Source of the DNA: Stenogyne calaminthoides
Lineage: Eukaryota > Streptophyta > Magnoliopsida > Lamiales > Lamiaceae
NCBI GenBank assembly: GCA_037126765.1
Contig: JBBCBC010000009.1
Span: 29,224,870-29,288,869, forward strand
Length of the DNA stretch: 64,000 nucleotides
Reading direction: 5' to 3'
Position 1 is the first letter of the stretch; the number at the start of each line of letters is the position of its first letter. Made by a program: the position numbers and the translations under genes. Positions 35,130 through 47,042 of the stretch are shown here, one piece after another. The notes under the pieces are model-generated. The model was not told where the DNA came from. It did not search any database and worked only from the letters and a program-made list of their open reading frames with translations.

Positions 35130-38100
35130 TGTCTTGGGATCAGAAAAATAAACTTTTCATTAGATAAGATGATTACATGTTACATCGGAAAAGTTGAATT
35201 TAAAAACTGCTGATCCCTAGACATCTTCTGAATCTTCACTCCTTGGGCTTGTATCCTTCTGGCATTTCTCTTTGGTCTTGTGGAATGTTGAAAATCTGAT
35301 AGAGTTTCCATTTGACATCGGTTATACGCTCTTGATCGATTATCGTGATTTGCTCAAGATGTCAAAGTAGAATCTCTCAAATGCCGATCTGTCGAATGAG
35401 CCATCTGCGCTTCTTTGAGTATATTAACGGATCATACTCTTGGCGAGATATCTTTACATTTATAAGCTTGGCTTCATTTTCCGGATACTTGAGAAGTCCG
35501 GATATTTATTACGTAACCCGGTTGAGGAACTCATCATCTGGTGATTCTTCTTTTTGGGACAAGATCAAGGACAAAGGCATCTAGAAGCCATTCATTTACG
35601 ATCTTATTCCATTCCTCAAACCTCTTGGCGTGTCTGGCGGTTTTTTGGTATAATCTAAATAGACTCTTTGCTCTTTGGCAACGAGAGGTTACAGTGCGAT
35701 TTTTCCGATTAATCCTTTCTTAGCCTTTGATTTGAACTTTTTTCAACCCTTCCTTGTGCCCGTTTTTTTTCATCCTTCTTTCTTCTTGATTATACATTCT
35801 TTGGACAATTTCTGACTAGCTCCTTATCGGCTTTTGTATCGACTATTGCACTTACGGTAGCTTTCTGATGCGATAATCGGTCCGATTTTGATGTCCCAAA
35901 GCACCCGCAGCAGACCTTTCTTGCAATTGTGCTTTGTCCATGGGCCTTGTCATCGATGTGTCGATTGGTTTCTCGAGATCCTTCCCCTTTTGGTTTGATC
36001 AAAAAGCGCATTGAGTGGGAAGTCGAGAGACCCAAAGTTGATTGACAATGCGATTTAAATCATTAGCGAATAAACACGAAGATTGAGCTATTAGATTACG
36101 GGCGGTTATAATCGGTTCTTTCTTGGCGATTTCCATTGTTGCGAGAGTCCAAATCATTTTGTCAAATTTCTCTTACGATAACTTCGAGCCTTTTTTTCGG
36201 TGGCGTCGAAAAAAAGAAGATTGAGTTTCATCCACTGTTTCGACTTGTCATCAATCGATTTTGTAAGCTCGGCGAGATATGGTGGACATGGATTGGGAGA
36301 ACCCATCTCTGATTGCCGTTTTGTTTGAGATCGATTTGTCTCGATCGATTAGCACTCCTCGATCTCTTCTTTCGGGGAGATCTTTGAGACAAGATCGATC
36401 TCACGAAGTTGATCGATGGTGATTTGGGATGTAGGAATTGGATCCATCACTTGATCGAGTTCGATTGTTTGTGCCTCTCGGTGGTTGGTTAAACGGCTAG
36501 ACACAGTTCCACTTTCATCGGCGACTCCGGCATTCACCATTTCGGCGTCATTTTTTAGAGCTTCTTGGCGATCTCAAACTTCTCTTCTTCCGTGTTCAAC
36601 TTCACGTGGATCGAGCTTTCCAGATTTATCGGATATGAGCTCATTTGGTGATCCCACTTTGGCGGACTTCCTCATATCGAAGTCAAAATCTGCGAACTCA
36701 TCCGCACCACCCATCTGTTCAACAAGTAAGATAAGATCTGAGAAGCTTTTAATCGAGATCTCTCGGTGAGGATCTCCATGACTTCTTCTCTACGATGGCG
36801 GGATGGGCGACCGGTTGTGGATACTTCTCATCAATCTCTCGTTCAATTCTTAGTCGACCATTTTTCCGGTGATGGTCTTTGTTGATCTGGATCTGAGGAA
36901 TGATCTCCAGATTACATTGGATGAGATGTGGAAGCTTAGTTTGTCTTGAATCGGCGGAAGTTATGCGATTAGTTCAACTGCGATGGATTCTGGCCAGTGG
37001 CGGTTAATATCTGGTTCGGAGTTCATGGCGGTGAACTAGCGATGAGAGATATGCTTTCTACTTGACCTTTAGTCGGCGGTGAATCGACGAGGTTGAGGAA
37101 AGTAGATTTATCGGTTTGTGCTTCTCACCGAATCGTTCTGGCGAACCCCTCGAGTTGAGAAGCTTTTTGTCGATTACATTCCTTGTTGCGTATGCCGAGG
37201 CTGTTGCAGCGCTTTTTCTTCTTCGACTCATCTTCTAGTGCTAGAGTCGGGGTAGGTTCTTTTACTTTCTTTGGCCTCTTCTCCACAGGCCTTCACCGAT
37301 TTCGTTTAACTTTTTTACGTGGAGCAACCCCCGATTGTGGATGAAGCTTCTTTGCTCTTTCCTTTCTTGATTTTGTTGGAGTGGGCTCCTTGTCATCGTC
37401 TGGTGGCCCATAAATAATGAAGTTGATGAAGAGGAAGGCATTGTAGGACTTGATCCATTACGATTCCATTCGGTAACTTGGCGGTTTGTCTTTTAATATG
37501 GCGCAACCTTGTTGAGATTCTTGATTCTCTTTTTGAAAAAAGACACACTTTGGATTCATTGACTCCAAATTTTTAGTGTTCTTGGAGCAAGATGGCTTTC
37601 AGGAAGCGTGCGATTGATGTTACGAGCCCCATCAATTATTCTTTGCCATCTTTGTACATTTTGGTGATGTGAGAGCATCTGGGCTAAATAAATTCCCATG
37701 ATCGTTCTTGACGAGAATGTCAAACAATGATCTGTCTTTCTTTTGAGCATTGGCACGATGAATCCGGTTCGACGATGTTTATCTTGCCTCTCTTAGAGCT
37801 CCCCTCGATTTCTTCATCCTCATTCTCCCCCATAGTGTGCGGGAGAGATTAAGCCTTTTGGCAAAATGAGCAGACCCAGTGATGTCCGCATTTGTCGATC
37901 GATTTCTTCTCCGTTGGTGACGACATCGGTTAAATCTCCTGGCTTTTCAGTATCCACACTCAAATTTTGCAAGAATTGAAGTGCTTCATCTTTGCATCAT
38001 TTGGATTGCGATGGAGCGGAAGCAATATGTTTCGATCCGAACTTTCTTGAGTTTGTTCCACCTCCATGGATTCGAGAATCCTCGGTGGTTCCAAAATCGA

Positions 38101-38240
38101 ACGAACTTATCCTCGAAGATCTTAGTTTGCCGATTCATAATTGCACATGATCTTTCCAAGTCCATGAGTGGCCATCTACATGTGAGATAGACTCATTAAA
38201 TTTGTGCATAATCAATATCAATATCATCTTGCGGAAAACA
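35130..38240 (-). pseudogene. Extra 3' coding region of the inner copia (unknown protein)
   Basis: I do not recognise the product. Pieces on the minus strand include IELDQVMDPIPTSQITIDQL and REIDLVSKISPKEEIEE (36,349-36,540), and further on YDPL/AFERFYFDILSK-like sequence (about 35,380). The same pieces occur in the outer element at 47,043-49,970 in the same place and order. Parallel survival of amino-acid blocks suggests it was once translated. SIRE/Maximus elements are known to carry an additional ORF between pol and the 3' LTR, in some cases called env-like. No transmembrane segment is evident here, so I do not call it env. Confidence 0.55.
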
Positions 38241-40400
38241 AAAGGCAATGAAGCATAATTTCCTAAAAAACAACTTTTTGAAAACAATGTTTTTAACGGA
38301 AAGAAAGATTCATCATTAAGCTTTAAAAGAAAATATTACCCGATTCAAATTTTGAGGCGATTTTTGAAGCGTAGAGTAAAATTTGAAGTTTTTCAATAGA
38401 GTAATGCGAGTTTGTGAAGCGAAAAAAACTCGTAAGGTTTGATGAATCTTTATATATAGGCGGAGGGTACAATAAGACAAGATTTTGAAGATCAATCGTT
38501 TTGAAAAGATTATGCGCTCAGTTTAGCGGTTTTGATCGTAGGGTTGGAAAAAGCATACGTCACACAAAACTTTTGGATTTAAAAAGCACGATCAAGTAGC
38601 GGTTAATACATGTACTTGCGTCGCGTTAAATGATTTGCGAGTACCGTCACAAGGATAGTGGATGCATAAAGGCAAATAAAATCGAATCGATCCGATAAAT
38701 AAATAAAGAACAAGAGAAGAGAGATCGTGTCTGGTTGGTGATGTTGTTATCGATCAATATTACTTGTCGATGTTGATTCCACTTGTAGGTCTTAATCATT
38801 CTTTTTAAGCCTTAAGAAATTTCCCAACCCATCCTTTTAATCGATCTTCTCCAGTTGCATCTGATTTGATGAAACTTCAGGCTTAGCTGATCTTTCCTTG
38901 TGTACGTCTGATTTCCTTTTTGATCCTCCTTGATCAGTTGAAGTTCCCCCTTCAACTGATATTTGTTTTTATAGAATGATATATCGATTTATTGGAGTTT
39001 CAAGCACAAAGATCTCTCTCATCGATCATGCTTTCAAAATGTCATTTTTGGTTGACCTTATCTGATTCTTTTCAGATAAAGCCAATTCTTGGGATAAGTG
39101 TTACCGCCAAAACTTAGTCTAGAGTAGTAGCTTCTATTCCCTAAGTAGGCGTGATTGACATGCGTAAATATCGTCTGAATCTCTCGATATGTCAATCAAC
39201 CGTAAATTTATCAATTATCGATCGCGTGATTTCTACACGCTGTCCTTTTGATGCAAATTTCTCGGATAGGCTTCTTGAACTGACAATTGCATTTGCATCC
39301 TTGCTTGGCCTCTATAAAATGGACCAATGTTTTACACAACATCACCCATTCACCATACTTATCTTCTTTGTAAGAATCATGTATCTTGGTGAACCCTTGT
39401 TTCCGGTGAGACTTCCGGCAAACACTTTTACACCCTTTTATATGGTTTCATCTTCTCAAATCAACCCTTTGCATCCCTCATTCTTTGTTTTCTTCATCAT
39501 CTTGATTTCACATCACGATTCTTTGCAAAGCTTCTCTACCACCAGGCGGATCTGGCTGTTATTTGCCCGAGAAGACACTTCTCTCTAACCGTATGCACCT
39601 TGTGTGTCTATCTGGATAGCGTAACGAACCATCGGACTTAGTCACGGTATAAAATATCAAACACATGTGCCCATGAGATCGATGATCAACTCTTTGCACA
39701 CGTGCTCCATTTAACTGTTGGAGAGCCCTACTTTCCTCCTTTTAGGGCTCACGGCTTAGTAATCTGTCAATGCCGCTCTCACTTCACTTGGAGAGTCCAT
39801 CGGGTTTGCGGCATGGGATTACCTTTAAACCCTCCCCTCCTTTATTAAGTGGGGAAAAATGAGAAGCGTCGATTTCATAAAATCTCTCTCTTTCCCCATT
39901 AACATTTAACTTATGAGTTAGGGTTTGGGTTTGGATCTTGAGGTTTAGGGTCCTAGGTTTAGGATTTTGGTTAACATATGTCTTGACCTCCGGGTCTTCT
40001 TGTACTTGTAACTCGTAATGTAACCTCACCTTCGGGTTTTTATCAATGAAAAGTTCTGTTATTTCATTGTTGTGTAATTTCTGCTTTCTTATGCGATTGA
40101 TAGCTTCTTATTCTCTGAATCTTGCTTGTTGAATCACAAAGAAATACTATAACCAACTTGATTTAATCAGATAATCCTTTAAACTGAGCATTTACCTTAA
40201 ATCTGATAAACCTTGAATCTGATCAGTTCCTTTAAACTGATAGATTTTAAATCTGATACACTAAAATCTGATCAGTTCCTTTGGATCTGGTAGCGTGTAT
40301 GTCTGATCGATTTTTGCATATCAGTCTCTTGAGATCAGTTAAGATACCAAACTCAACTGATTTCTCTCGATCTGGTTAGTCTCTTAACCCGGGAGTTACT
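38241..40400 (-). other. 3' internal region, first part, inner copia
   Basis: This is the inverted counterpart of 31,336-33,480. It holds GGTTTAGGGTCCTAGGTTTAGG at about 39,944-39,965 and AT-rich linkers with TATATATAGGCGGAGGG near 38,450. No recognisable domain. The plus-strand ORF at 39,151-39,588 is antisense and not supported. Confidence 0.55.
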
Positions 40401-40429
40401 GGAGAGCATTCCATCAAACATTTTTAAGA

Positions 40430-42185
40430 CATTTCTCCAAGATCTAGAAGTCCTAGCTCATTGCATAAATCTCTGAATCGATCTCATTTAGTGGCTTGGT
40501 TAGAATATCGGTATACGTATGTCGGTATGAATCTTTTCCATTCGATATTCTTCTTTTCAACGTGATCTCTTATGAAGTGGTGTCGACATCTACATGCTTG
40601 CATCTTGTATGTAGAAGCGGATTACAGTGATTGCAATAGCACTATTATTATCGCCGCGTAATATAGGTACGTTCTTAGCTACAATGTTGTAATCCTCGGT
40701 TCTTGGTGAGCGAGTAGTTAGGAACAACGACTTCCTGCAGACCATATATATATTCCTTGATTTGTTGATGTCGCAACCGATGTGCCTTTTTTGAAAACCA
40801 CGAGATCGGTTTTACTTCCTAAGAAATGACATGTTCTGAGGTTGATTTTACGTCGATCTTGCAACCTCCATAATCGAAATCGAATACCCACTAAGCTCTA
40901 GATTATCATCGATGGGTAGAATAAACTAAGGTTTATTGTTCCTTGAGATATAAGAATCCGCTTAGTTTTCTTCTAGGTGGTGACCATTGGATTTGCACGA
41001 AATCGCACATACACCTCTTCTTGAAGGTGATATCTCGTCTGTTGGCGGTCGGGTATAATAAAGATCAATGAGAGCCCTATATTCCTTCCGATTTGTTTTA
41101 CGACCGGCCTCATCTGGATCCATCTTGAATCCGGTCATCATAGGAATTTTGGCTTCCTTGCTATTTTGAATTCCAAACTTAGCCAAAATATTCCTAGTGT
41201 ACTTTGCTTTGGCGGATGAATATCCCCGAACTTTGTTTAACTTGAAGACCAAGAAAGTAATTCATCCGATCCCATCATGGACATCTCGAATTTCCCTTGC
41301 ATCGGTTCTTTGAATCTTTCACATAGGTTCTTGTTTGGAGATCCAAAGATGATGTCGTCCACGTAAATCTGAACCATCGAAATATCTTCTCCATCTTCTA
41401 TTCGAATAAGGTTACGTCACTTTGTTCCTTTAGTGAACCCACTTTCGATCAAGAACGAGAGAGTGTATCATACCGGGCTCATGAACTGTTTTAGAACCAT
41501 AAAGAGCTTTTCTTAAACGATACACTTGGTTGCCTTTTTTCAAAGCACGGAGGTTGTTAAACATAAACTTCCTCCGCTAGTACCCCGTTTAAGAAAAGCA
41601 CTCTTTACGTCCATCGATACCAAAGTGAACCCTCTGTGGGAAGCATATGCCGGAAATTACCGAATGGCTTCAAAGACGGCGGCGGGTGCAAAAGGTCTCA
41701 TCGTAATCAATTCCTTCGATTGTGAATACCCCTTAGCAACAAGTCTTGCCTTATTTACAGTGATAACATTTTTCTCATCTCTCTTGTTCTTGAAGATCCA
41801 TTTCGTGCCAATTCGTCTTGATGGCACAGTGCATCTACTAGTTCCCCATACTTCATTTCTCTCGAACTGTTCGACTCCTCTTCCATGCATTTAGAATCCG
41901 GTTTGCGTCTTGTAATGCTTCCTCGATTGTAGTAGGTTCCTTCATAGACGGATATAACAACAATACATGGCACTTTCACCAATCGATGTCTAGTTTTAAT
42001 TTTATCGACGGGTCTCCAATTATCGGATCGGTTGGATGGTAGGTTATCCAGTCCTTCTATTACGATTTCGCGTCGGTTTTGAGAACATCGTCGTTTACGA
42101 TAAAATCTTATTACTAGTGATTGGGAGTGGTGCGAGGTTATAGTCCACTTGATAAGAACAAGTCTCGGTGATGTTGGAATCATCG
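40430..42185 (-). pseudogene. Broken reverse transcriptase and RNase H, inner copia
   Basis: The minus strand shows EPTYYNRGS-like sequence, FERNEVWGT, TKWIFKNKRDEKNVITVNKA and RLVAKGYSQS (41,890-41,660), then YVDD at 41,365-41,354 with both catalytic aspartates, then GYSSAKAKYTRNILAKFGIQ, NSKEAKIPMM and EYRALIDLYYTRP (41,252-40,962). The RNase H end lies toward 40,430. Frameshifts separate the pieces. Unlike the outer copy the YVDD box is intact, which fits a younger insertion. Confidence 0.92.
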
Positions 42186-42458
42186 TGTCTTTGATGTCGT
42201 GCTAAGTGAGAACCAGAAGTTCCCCGAACCGGATGGTTCGATTCTTCTTATCTCGGTTGAATCGGCTTTTTCATCGGCAGGTTGTTCGTACCTTAGGATC
42301 GATTGATCTGGTGAATCGGCTAGATCTGGAATGTAAATTGATCTGATTTACGATCCTTTATCCTTGATCGTTAGGCGATCCATTTTACTCAATATCGGGT
42401 TACGGTAGATCGGTCTTCTTTGTTACGAGGCGATTTCTCTTGATCGAAAGATGCTTCA

Positions 42459-43720
42459 TCAAAAGTTACATGGGGTGTTTCTTCCACAACAAGGGTTAAG
42501 TTTGTTGTAGACCACGAAAGGCTTTGCTAGATGAGAATACCCTAGAAATATACCCTCGTCGGACTTGGCCTCAAAGGTCTTCAAGCGACTTTTCCCATTG
42601 TTGTGTATGAAACACTTGCACCCAAAAACATGGAAGTAAGAAACACGAGGTTTTACGCCCTTCCACCCGTTCATAGGGTGTTTTGTAGTGAGCCTTAGTC
42701 GAGGAGACATCTACGTTACTGCGTATGGCGTCACGGTGTTGATTATACGCTTGAAAGCGGTTTGGCATCGCATGTTCGGTAACATTGTTCGGCGAACTTC
42801 TTTGAGAGTTACTGTTTCTCCGTTCGGCTACTCCGTTCTGTTGTAGGCGTCCTCGCGGTGATGTTTCATCTTTGTATACCAAACTTAGAGCAAAAATCGA
42901 TAATAAAGGAGTTGAAGTGCGTACCTTTATCGTCGATTTTTACTCTGTTGACACCCTTCTCATTTTGTAATCTTCTTAGTAGCTTCGGGTATCTTGGTTG
43001 TCGTCTCATTCTTCTTATGTAAGAATATAACCCGTAAACTTGGAATAGTCATCCCACGATTACGAGTGTATTTCGTCCGTTGAGGTAGTGGTGTAATCGG
43101 GTCCAAAACAGATCCATATATAAGGCAAATTGCGCGATACTTTCTGCTTTGGATCTTTGGTCCGAAATCCTTTTGAATGAAGCTTTGACTGTTTTCCCTT
43201 CCGCCACGATATGCGATCCTTTCACTTCATTCGATCCTTTGAGAACACTTCATTCGTTAAGTCCTTCCACTAGAGACATCCTTTTATCTTATTAAGAGTT
43301 TTAAAGTTCGGATGGCTCATTCTTTTTCTTGAACCGGTTAGCCATATCGTTACTTTTGGAACTCTTAACAATCGAGCATGCATTTCTTGGACAAGCTGTT
43401 CCAATCAGTACAAGCGATACTCGATGTAGATCGTCCCTTTTCTTGAACCCTTTGGTATAACCAAAGTTATCATTAGAAATATATTCTATGTAAGGCGAGG
43501 AGATGTTTGTTCAGTCATGACTTGAGCATCCATTCTTGATAGTTAGCATTGATCGGACCGAGAACTCAACACTTTTAATACCCTTTTTGGATTAGGTCGC
43601 AGAATTGTCCACAAAGAAACCGATAATAGGTTGTCTCCGCTTCGGACATACTTATCCTCATATGCTTTACGATTTGTATGATTACAAACGATACTCTTAT
43701 GATTTAGCTTTGTACATCAT
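42459..43720 (-). pseudogene. Broken integrase region, inner copia
   Basis: The best-kept part is the C-terminal segment at 42,710-42,459: GVKPRVSYFHVFGCKCFIHN, then KSRLKTFEAKSDEGIFLGYS and KPFVVYNKL, a standard copia integrase region. Upstream, ETSPRGRLQQNGVAERRN (42,870 on) is the core motif ending in the catalytic glutamate. The zinc-site CxxC seen in the outer copy (CTACQ) is not readable here: the matching stretch near 43,200 has been replaced by other sequence. Confidence 0.82.
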
Positions 43721-44185
43721 CATTCTCTAAATTTACGTTCCGAACCCTTTGGTATAACCAAAGTTATCATCACCGAAGAGTACACGATACCTTTCGTTGA
43801 GGTGTTCAGGGCGAGGAGATGTTTCGCTTCGTTGTCATTTCGTTCCGCCTTTAGAGCATCCACTATCGATGTACCGGATAGTTGCTTGCACACCTCCTTT
43901 GTTGGCGGACCCTTTGACGAAAATAATCGTTCATCGGGTTTTAGGATACCCTTCTTTTGTCGGATTTGGTCATGAGGGGTTAGGTTTGGATTTGGGGATC
44001 CATACAATTTTGGCATCGTGTCTTTGAGCACTTCTATGGTGATCGGTCGGATCGAGAAGGCCTTGGAAGTCGATTTGTCTCCGTTACTGTCAACATAATC
44101 ATACTTATCCTCATATGCTTTTCGATTTGTATGATTACTTGTGTGAACCTTGGATGACTTGGAAGACTTATGATTTAGCTTTTCG
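43440..44185. repeat. Imperfect tandem duplication in the inner copia
   Basis: CCCTTTGGTATAACCAAAGT occurs at about 43,449 and 43,743. CATACTTATCCTCATATGCT occurs at about 43,645 and 44,100, each followed by a matching CGATTTGTATGATTAC. The outer element has each only once, so a segment of roughly 300-450 bp was duplicated or mis-assembled. Confidence 0.7.
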
Positions 44186-45430
44186 GTTTGTCTTCTATCC
44201 AAATGCAAGGTTAGTTATCGTCTGATGAGAATATCGGATCTTCATTTCATAGAAAAGTATCGTCTTCACTTTCATCGCTTCCATCAAAAGATTCATATCC
44301 TTCGGGACAGATGGTTTTCGCAAGATTGTCGACAACCATAGCTCTTACGCTAGCGACCTTCTCTTTTGTTCTCTTTCTTCCCTTCTTTTGTGCAGGTTGT
44401 CTTTAGTGACACACTTCCTGATTGAAGCCGTTGGATCCAGTTACTTCCTTCGTTGAATCACTCATACGTATGACTGGTTCTTTCGATTCGATAGTAGTCG
44501 AGTTTTCTTCTATCGATTGGTTATCTCTTCCTTTGGGGTCTCTTTCCTTTTTTCTCTTGTGATCCCCTACCATCCCGGATACACGTTTCTTCCCGAGATC
44601 TGTTATGCGATCTCATATCTTACCCTATTGTTGATACAAGTTCGATACTTACCAGTTGTATATCGACTTCTCAAGCTTCCTTCGCAAGCAGTATCTTTTT
44701 AATATATTTCGATGGGTTCGAATTGGCCTTTAACGGTCTTTGGTTGCCTTGAAAAAAACATCTCGGCTTGGACCTCTTTCCAAGTCCCGAGTCGAACTTT
44801 CGTGAGCTTTAAGACTCAAGAACAAACATTAAGCTACTAGGTTTCATTCTTGAAATGTCTTGGCAATCTTTGATTCTGCGTGACCTTCATCCCAATTTTG
44901 GTGAGAGACCTTAGGATCTTATAGTTGATATCTTTATCGGTCATCTCTACCAAGTTCTCGAGAAGCTTGTTTTATAGACATTGTAATTCTTCCATGAGTT
45001 CGTTGATGGTTTTGGTTGGGCAACATCTTGGTTTCTCGAACTTCGCGATTCGGCGAAGGCGAGATCATCTTTTATCTGATTCATTTCCTCTCGGATCTCG
45101 GCGAAGTATCCACATGCTTTTCGCCACAATTTGAGATGTAATCTTCTCTTTGGTGACCTTATCCATTGTCTTCATGATGATATGTCTTGCAATGGTGTCA
45201 GTATCACCGGTTTTCTTTCTTAATGTCCGTCGGTCCCCTTTTTTTACAAGACTTCACCTTGGAAAATATCGATCTCCTCCATTGCCGAGATTGTCGTAGT
45301 AAATGATGATGGGTCCTCTCTCGATGACTTCCATCGATTACCGCAGATAGAAACTTTAGATGGTTGGGCACATATATGGCCAATCGCATACTCGTCAATA
45401 GAAAACCCGGCGGATCATGATACATCTGGA
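43720..45430 (-). pseudogene. Broken gag and protease region, inner copia
   Basis: From the primer site inward: gag pieces such as SRSSRNQDVAQPKPSTNSWK (antisense of 45,129-44,947, phase uncertain), then at 44,208-43,720 a frame with HKSSKSSKVHTSNHTNRKAY, EDKYDYVDSNGDKS and GPPTKEVCKQLSGTSIVDAL. This frame spans the gag-protease junction. Part of it, including CCTTTGGTATAACCAAAG, is repeated at 43,440-43,725. Frames are broken. Confidence 0.65.
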
Positions 45431-45540
45431 TGTGTTATCCATCTTTGAGTGATTTTGGAAAATGAATGAGTTTAAAAAGCGGTTTTTTCAGATCGATTCG
45501 GATGACCACAATGACCGCGAGTCGGTGGTCGGAAGAACCG

Positions 45541-45555
45541 CCAGCTCTGATACCA
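45541..45555 (-). other. Primer binding site, inner copia
   Basis: Minus-strand TGGTATCAGAGCTGG lies 3 bp inside the 5' LTR. It is the consensus initiator-tRNA-Met primer site. Confidence 0.9.
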
Positions 45556-45558
45556 TCT

Positions 45559-47037
45559 TGTAGGTCGACGGGTTATTATGTGAGTCTAGTCTAGGGTGAA
45601 TAGACTTGAAAAACTTTTAGATCTTGGATCGGTGTATGCGGCGGAATGCTTTGATCATCTCTTCGAGATGAATCGATTCGTCGATAACCAACTTCTTGAG
45701 CGAGATCCGGAAAGGATTCGATTCGGTATATCGGTTAAGCGATCGTCTGCGGAAAAAAGTTTTACGTGAAAAACCGGTTTGTATAAATCGTATATTCAAG
45801 TTTTATCTTTTTAATCGGATGTGACCGGGTCCGTCGGATCGAACTTGGTATTTATTTCTTAACTAAGATGTATCTTGACTTTAATATTGTGCGATGTGAG
45901 CGATTAATCAAAGCGATAAAGGCACTTTTTATAGTGGTTTCGGACAAACCTGTCCTACATCCACTCTTCCTCCTGAGGGCACCAACTTAACAGCTTAAAG
46001 ACTTAGAACAAGTGTTAGTCGACCGAAATGTCCTGCAATGTTTTAAGAGTTCTCGCTCGATCCTTCGTCGATTCTTAGAAACCCTTGGGAAATCTTATAG
46101 TTGACAACTTATCTAACTTGGGGGTTTGGGTAAGATTGTTAAGGTTCAACTATGAAATCTTTTCTTTGCGTATAAAGCGACTGATAGGCTAGATGAAAAG
46201 ATTTCTTGCTAAAACTTATGGGATGAACACAATATAAAATAAAAGAAGTTGTGTTTCTTCGCGGAAATCGACTATAGATTGAGCTTCTTGATTATGTTGT
46301 TTGTCCGGCATTTCCGTATGTCACTCTTTGTGATCCCATATTTATAGACCTGAGATCAAAGAGCCGTTGGAGAAGCAATTTGAATCTCGGTATTTTTAGG
46401 TAGAGTTGCGGTTTTGATGTGACGTGCTTCCAACGGCATGGCCGAAAAGTTTATAGCGGATTTGAGAGAGAACAACATCGAATCCAGGATGTCGAGTAAA
46501 TTCATGATGTCTCTTCCTTATTGGATGAAAGCCTTGCTGCGGTGTTGTTCCTCCAACTAAGGTTGGTATTCATCTTGTTCGGATCGCGACGTATGATAAG
46601 ATGAGACATCGATTTTCATCTTATGAGGCCGATCCGATCGTCATGATCGATCCACGATGGATATTAGCGCTTTGTTGACTTAAAAATTGGTTTAAAAACG
46701 GTTGTAGGTCTTTCCGTCTTATCTTCGAAGTCATCGATCTTCTAGTATAAAGTTTGAGCTTCGTGACTTCCATTTGAAGATTATCGATACGTCGATTCGA
46801 TCGATCTTCGTTAGTTTAAGCGTTACATTACATTGATGTCGAATTCCGATTCTTGATCGACCTTTACATATTGAGTTCCCCAATATGCAGACCTATCTAT
46901 TACATCAGTTTTCTATACAATTATTATCAATGATCTCACCTTAGCGAATAAAAAAACATCGATCATTAAAAACGTCTCCGACCGGTCCTATTACATGTGA
47001 TTTTGGAACTTTCATCAAAACTATAAATTTCCCAACA
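45559..47037 (-). repeat. 5' LTR of the inner copia element
   Basis: In plus coordinates it runs from TGTAGGTCGACGGGTTA to AAATTTCCCAACA, 1,479 bp, about 70 bp shorter than its partner through scattered small deletions. The TATA box is at about 46,330-46,350 (minus). Confidence 0.88.
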
Positions 47038-47042
47038 CCTTT

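Larger units (their letters stand above)
33481..47037 (-). mobile_element. Inner Ty1/copia retrotransposon, same family, nested antiparallel
   Basis: On the minus strand: 5' LTR (47,037-45,559), primer site, gag, protease/integrase, reverse transcriptase, RNase H, extra 3' region, purine tract, 3' LTR (35,029-33,481). CCTTT flanks both ends exactly (33,476-33,480 and 47,038-47,042). Joining the flanks restores the outer sequence GCCTTTTGTTTTCCG, which is seen uninterrupted in the inner copy itself near 38,230-38,245. Length 13,557 bp. It inserted after the outer copy was in place, so it is younger. Its frames are also broken. Confidence 0.95.

Noticed and set aside
39151..39588. 145-residue plus-strand ORF
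   Set aside because: It is antisense within the inner copia 3' region and is not maintained in the outer copy.
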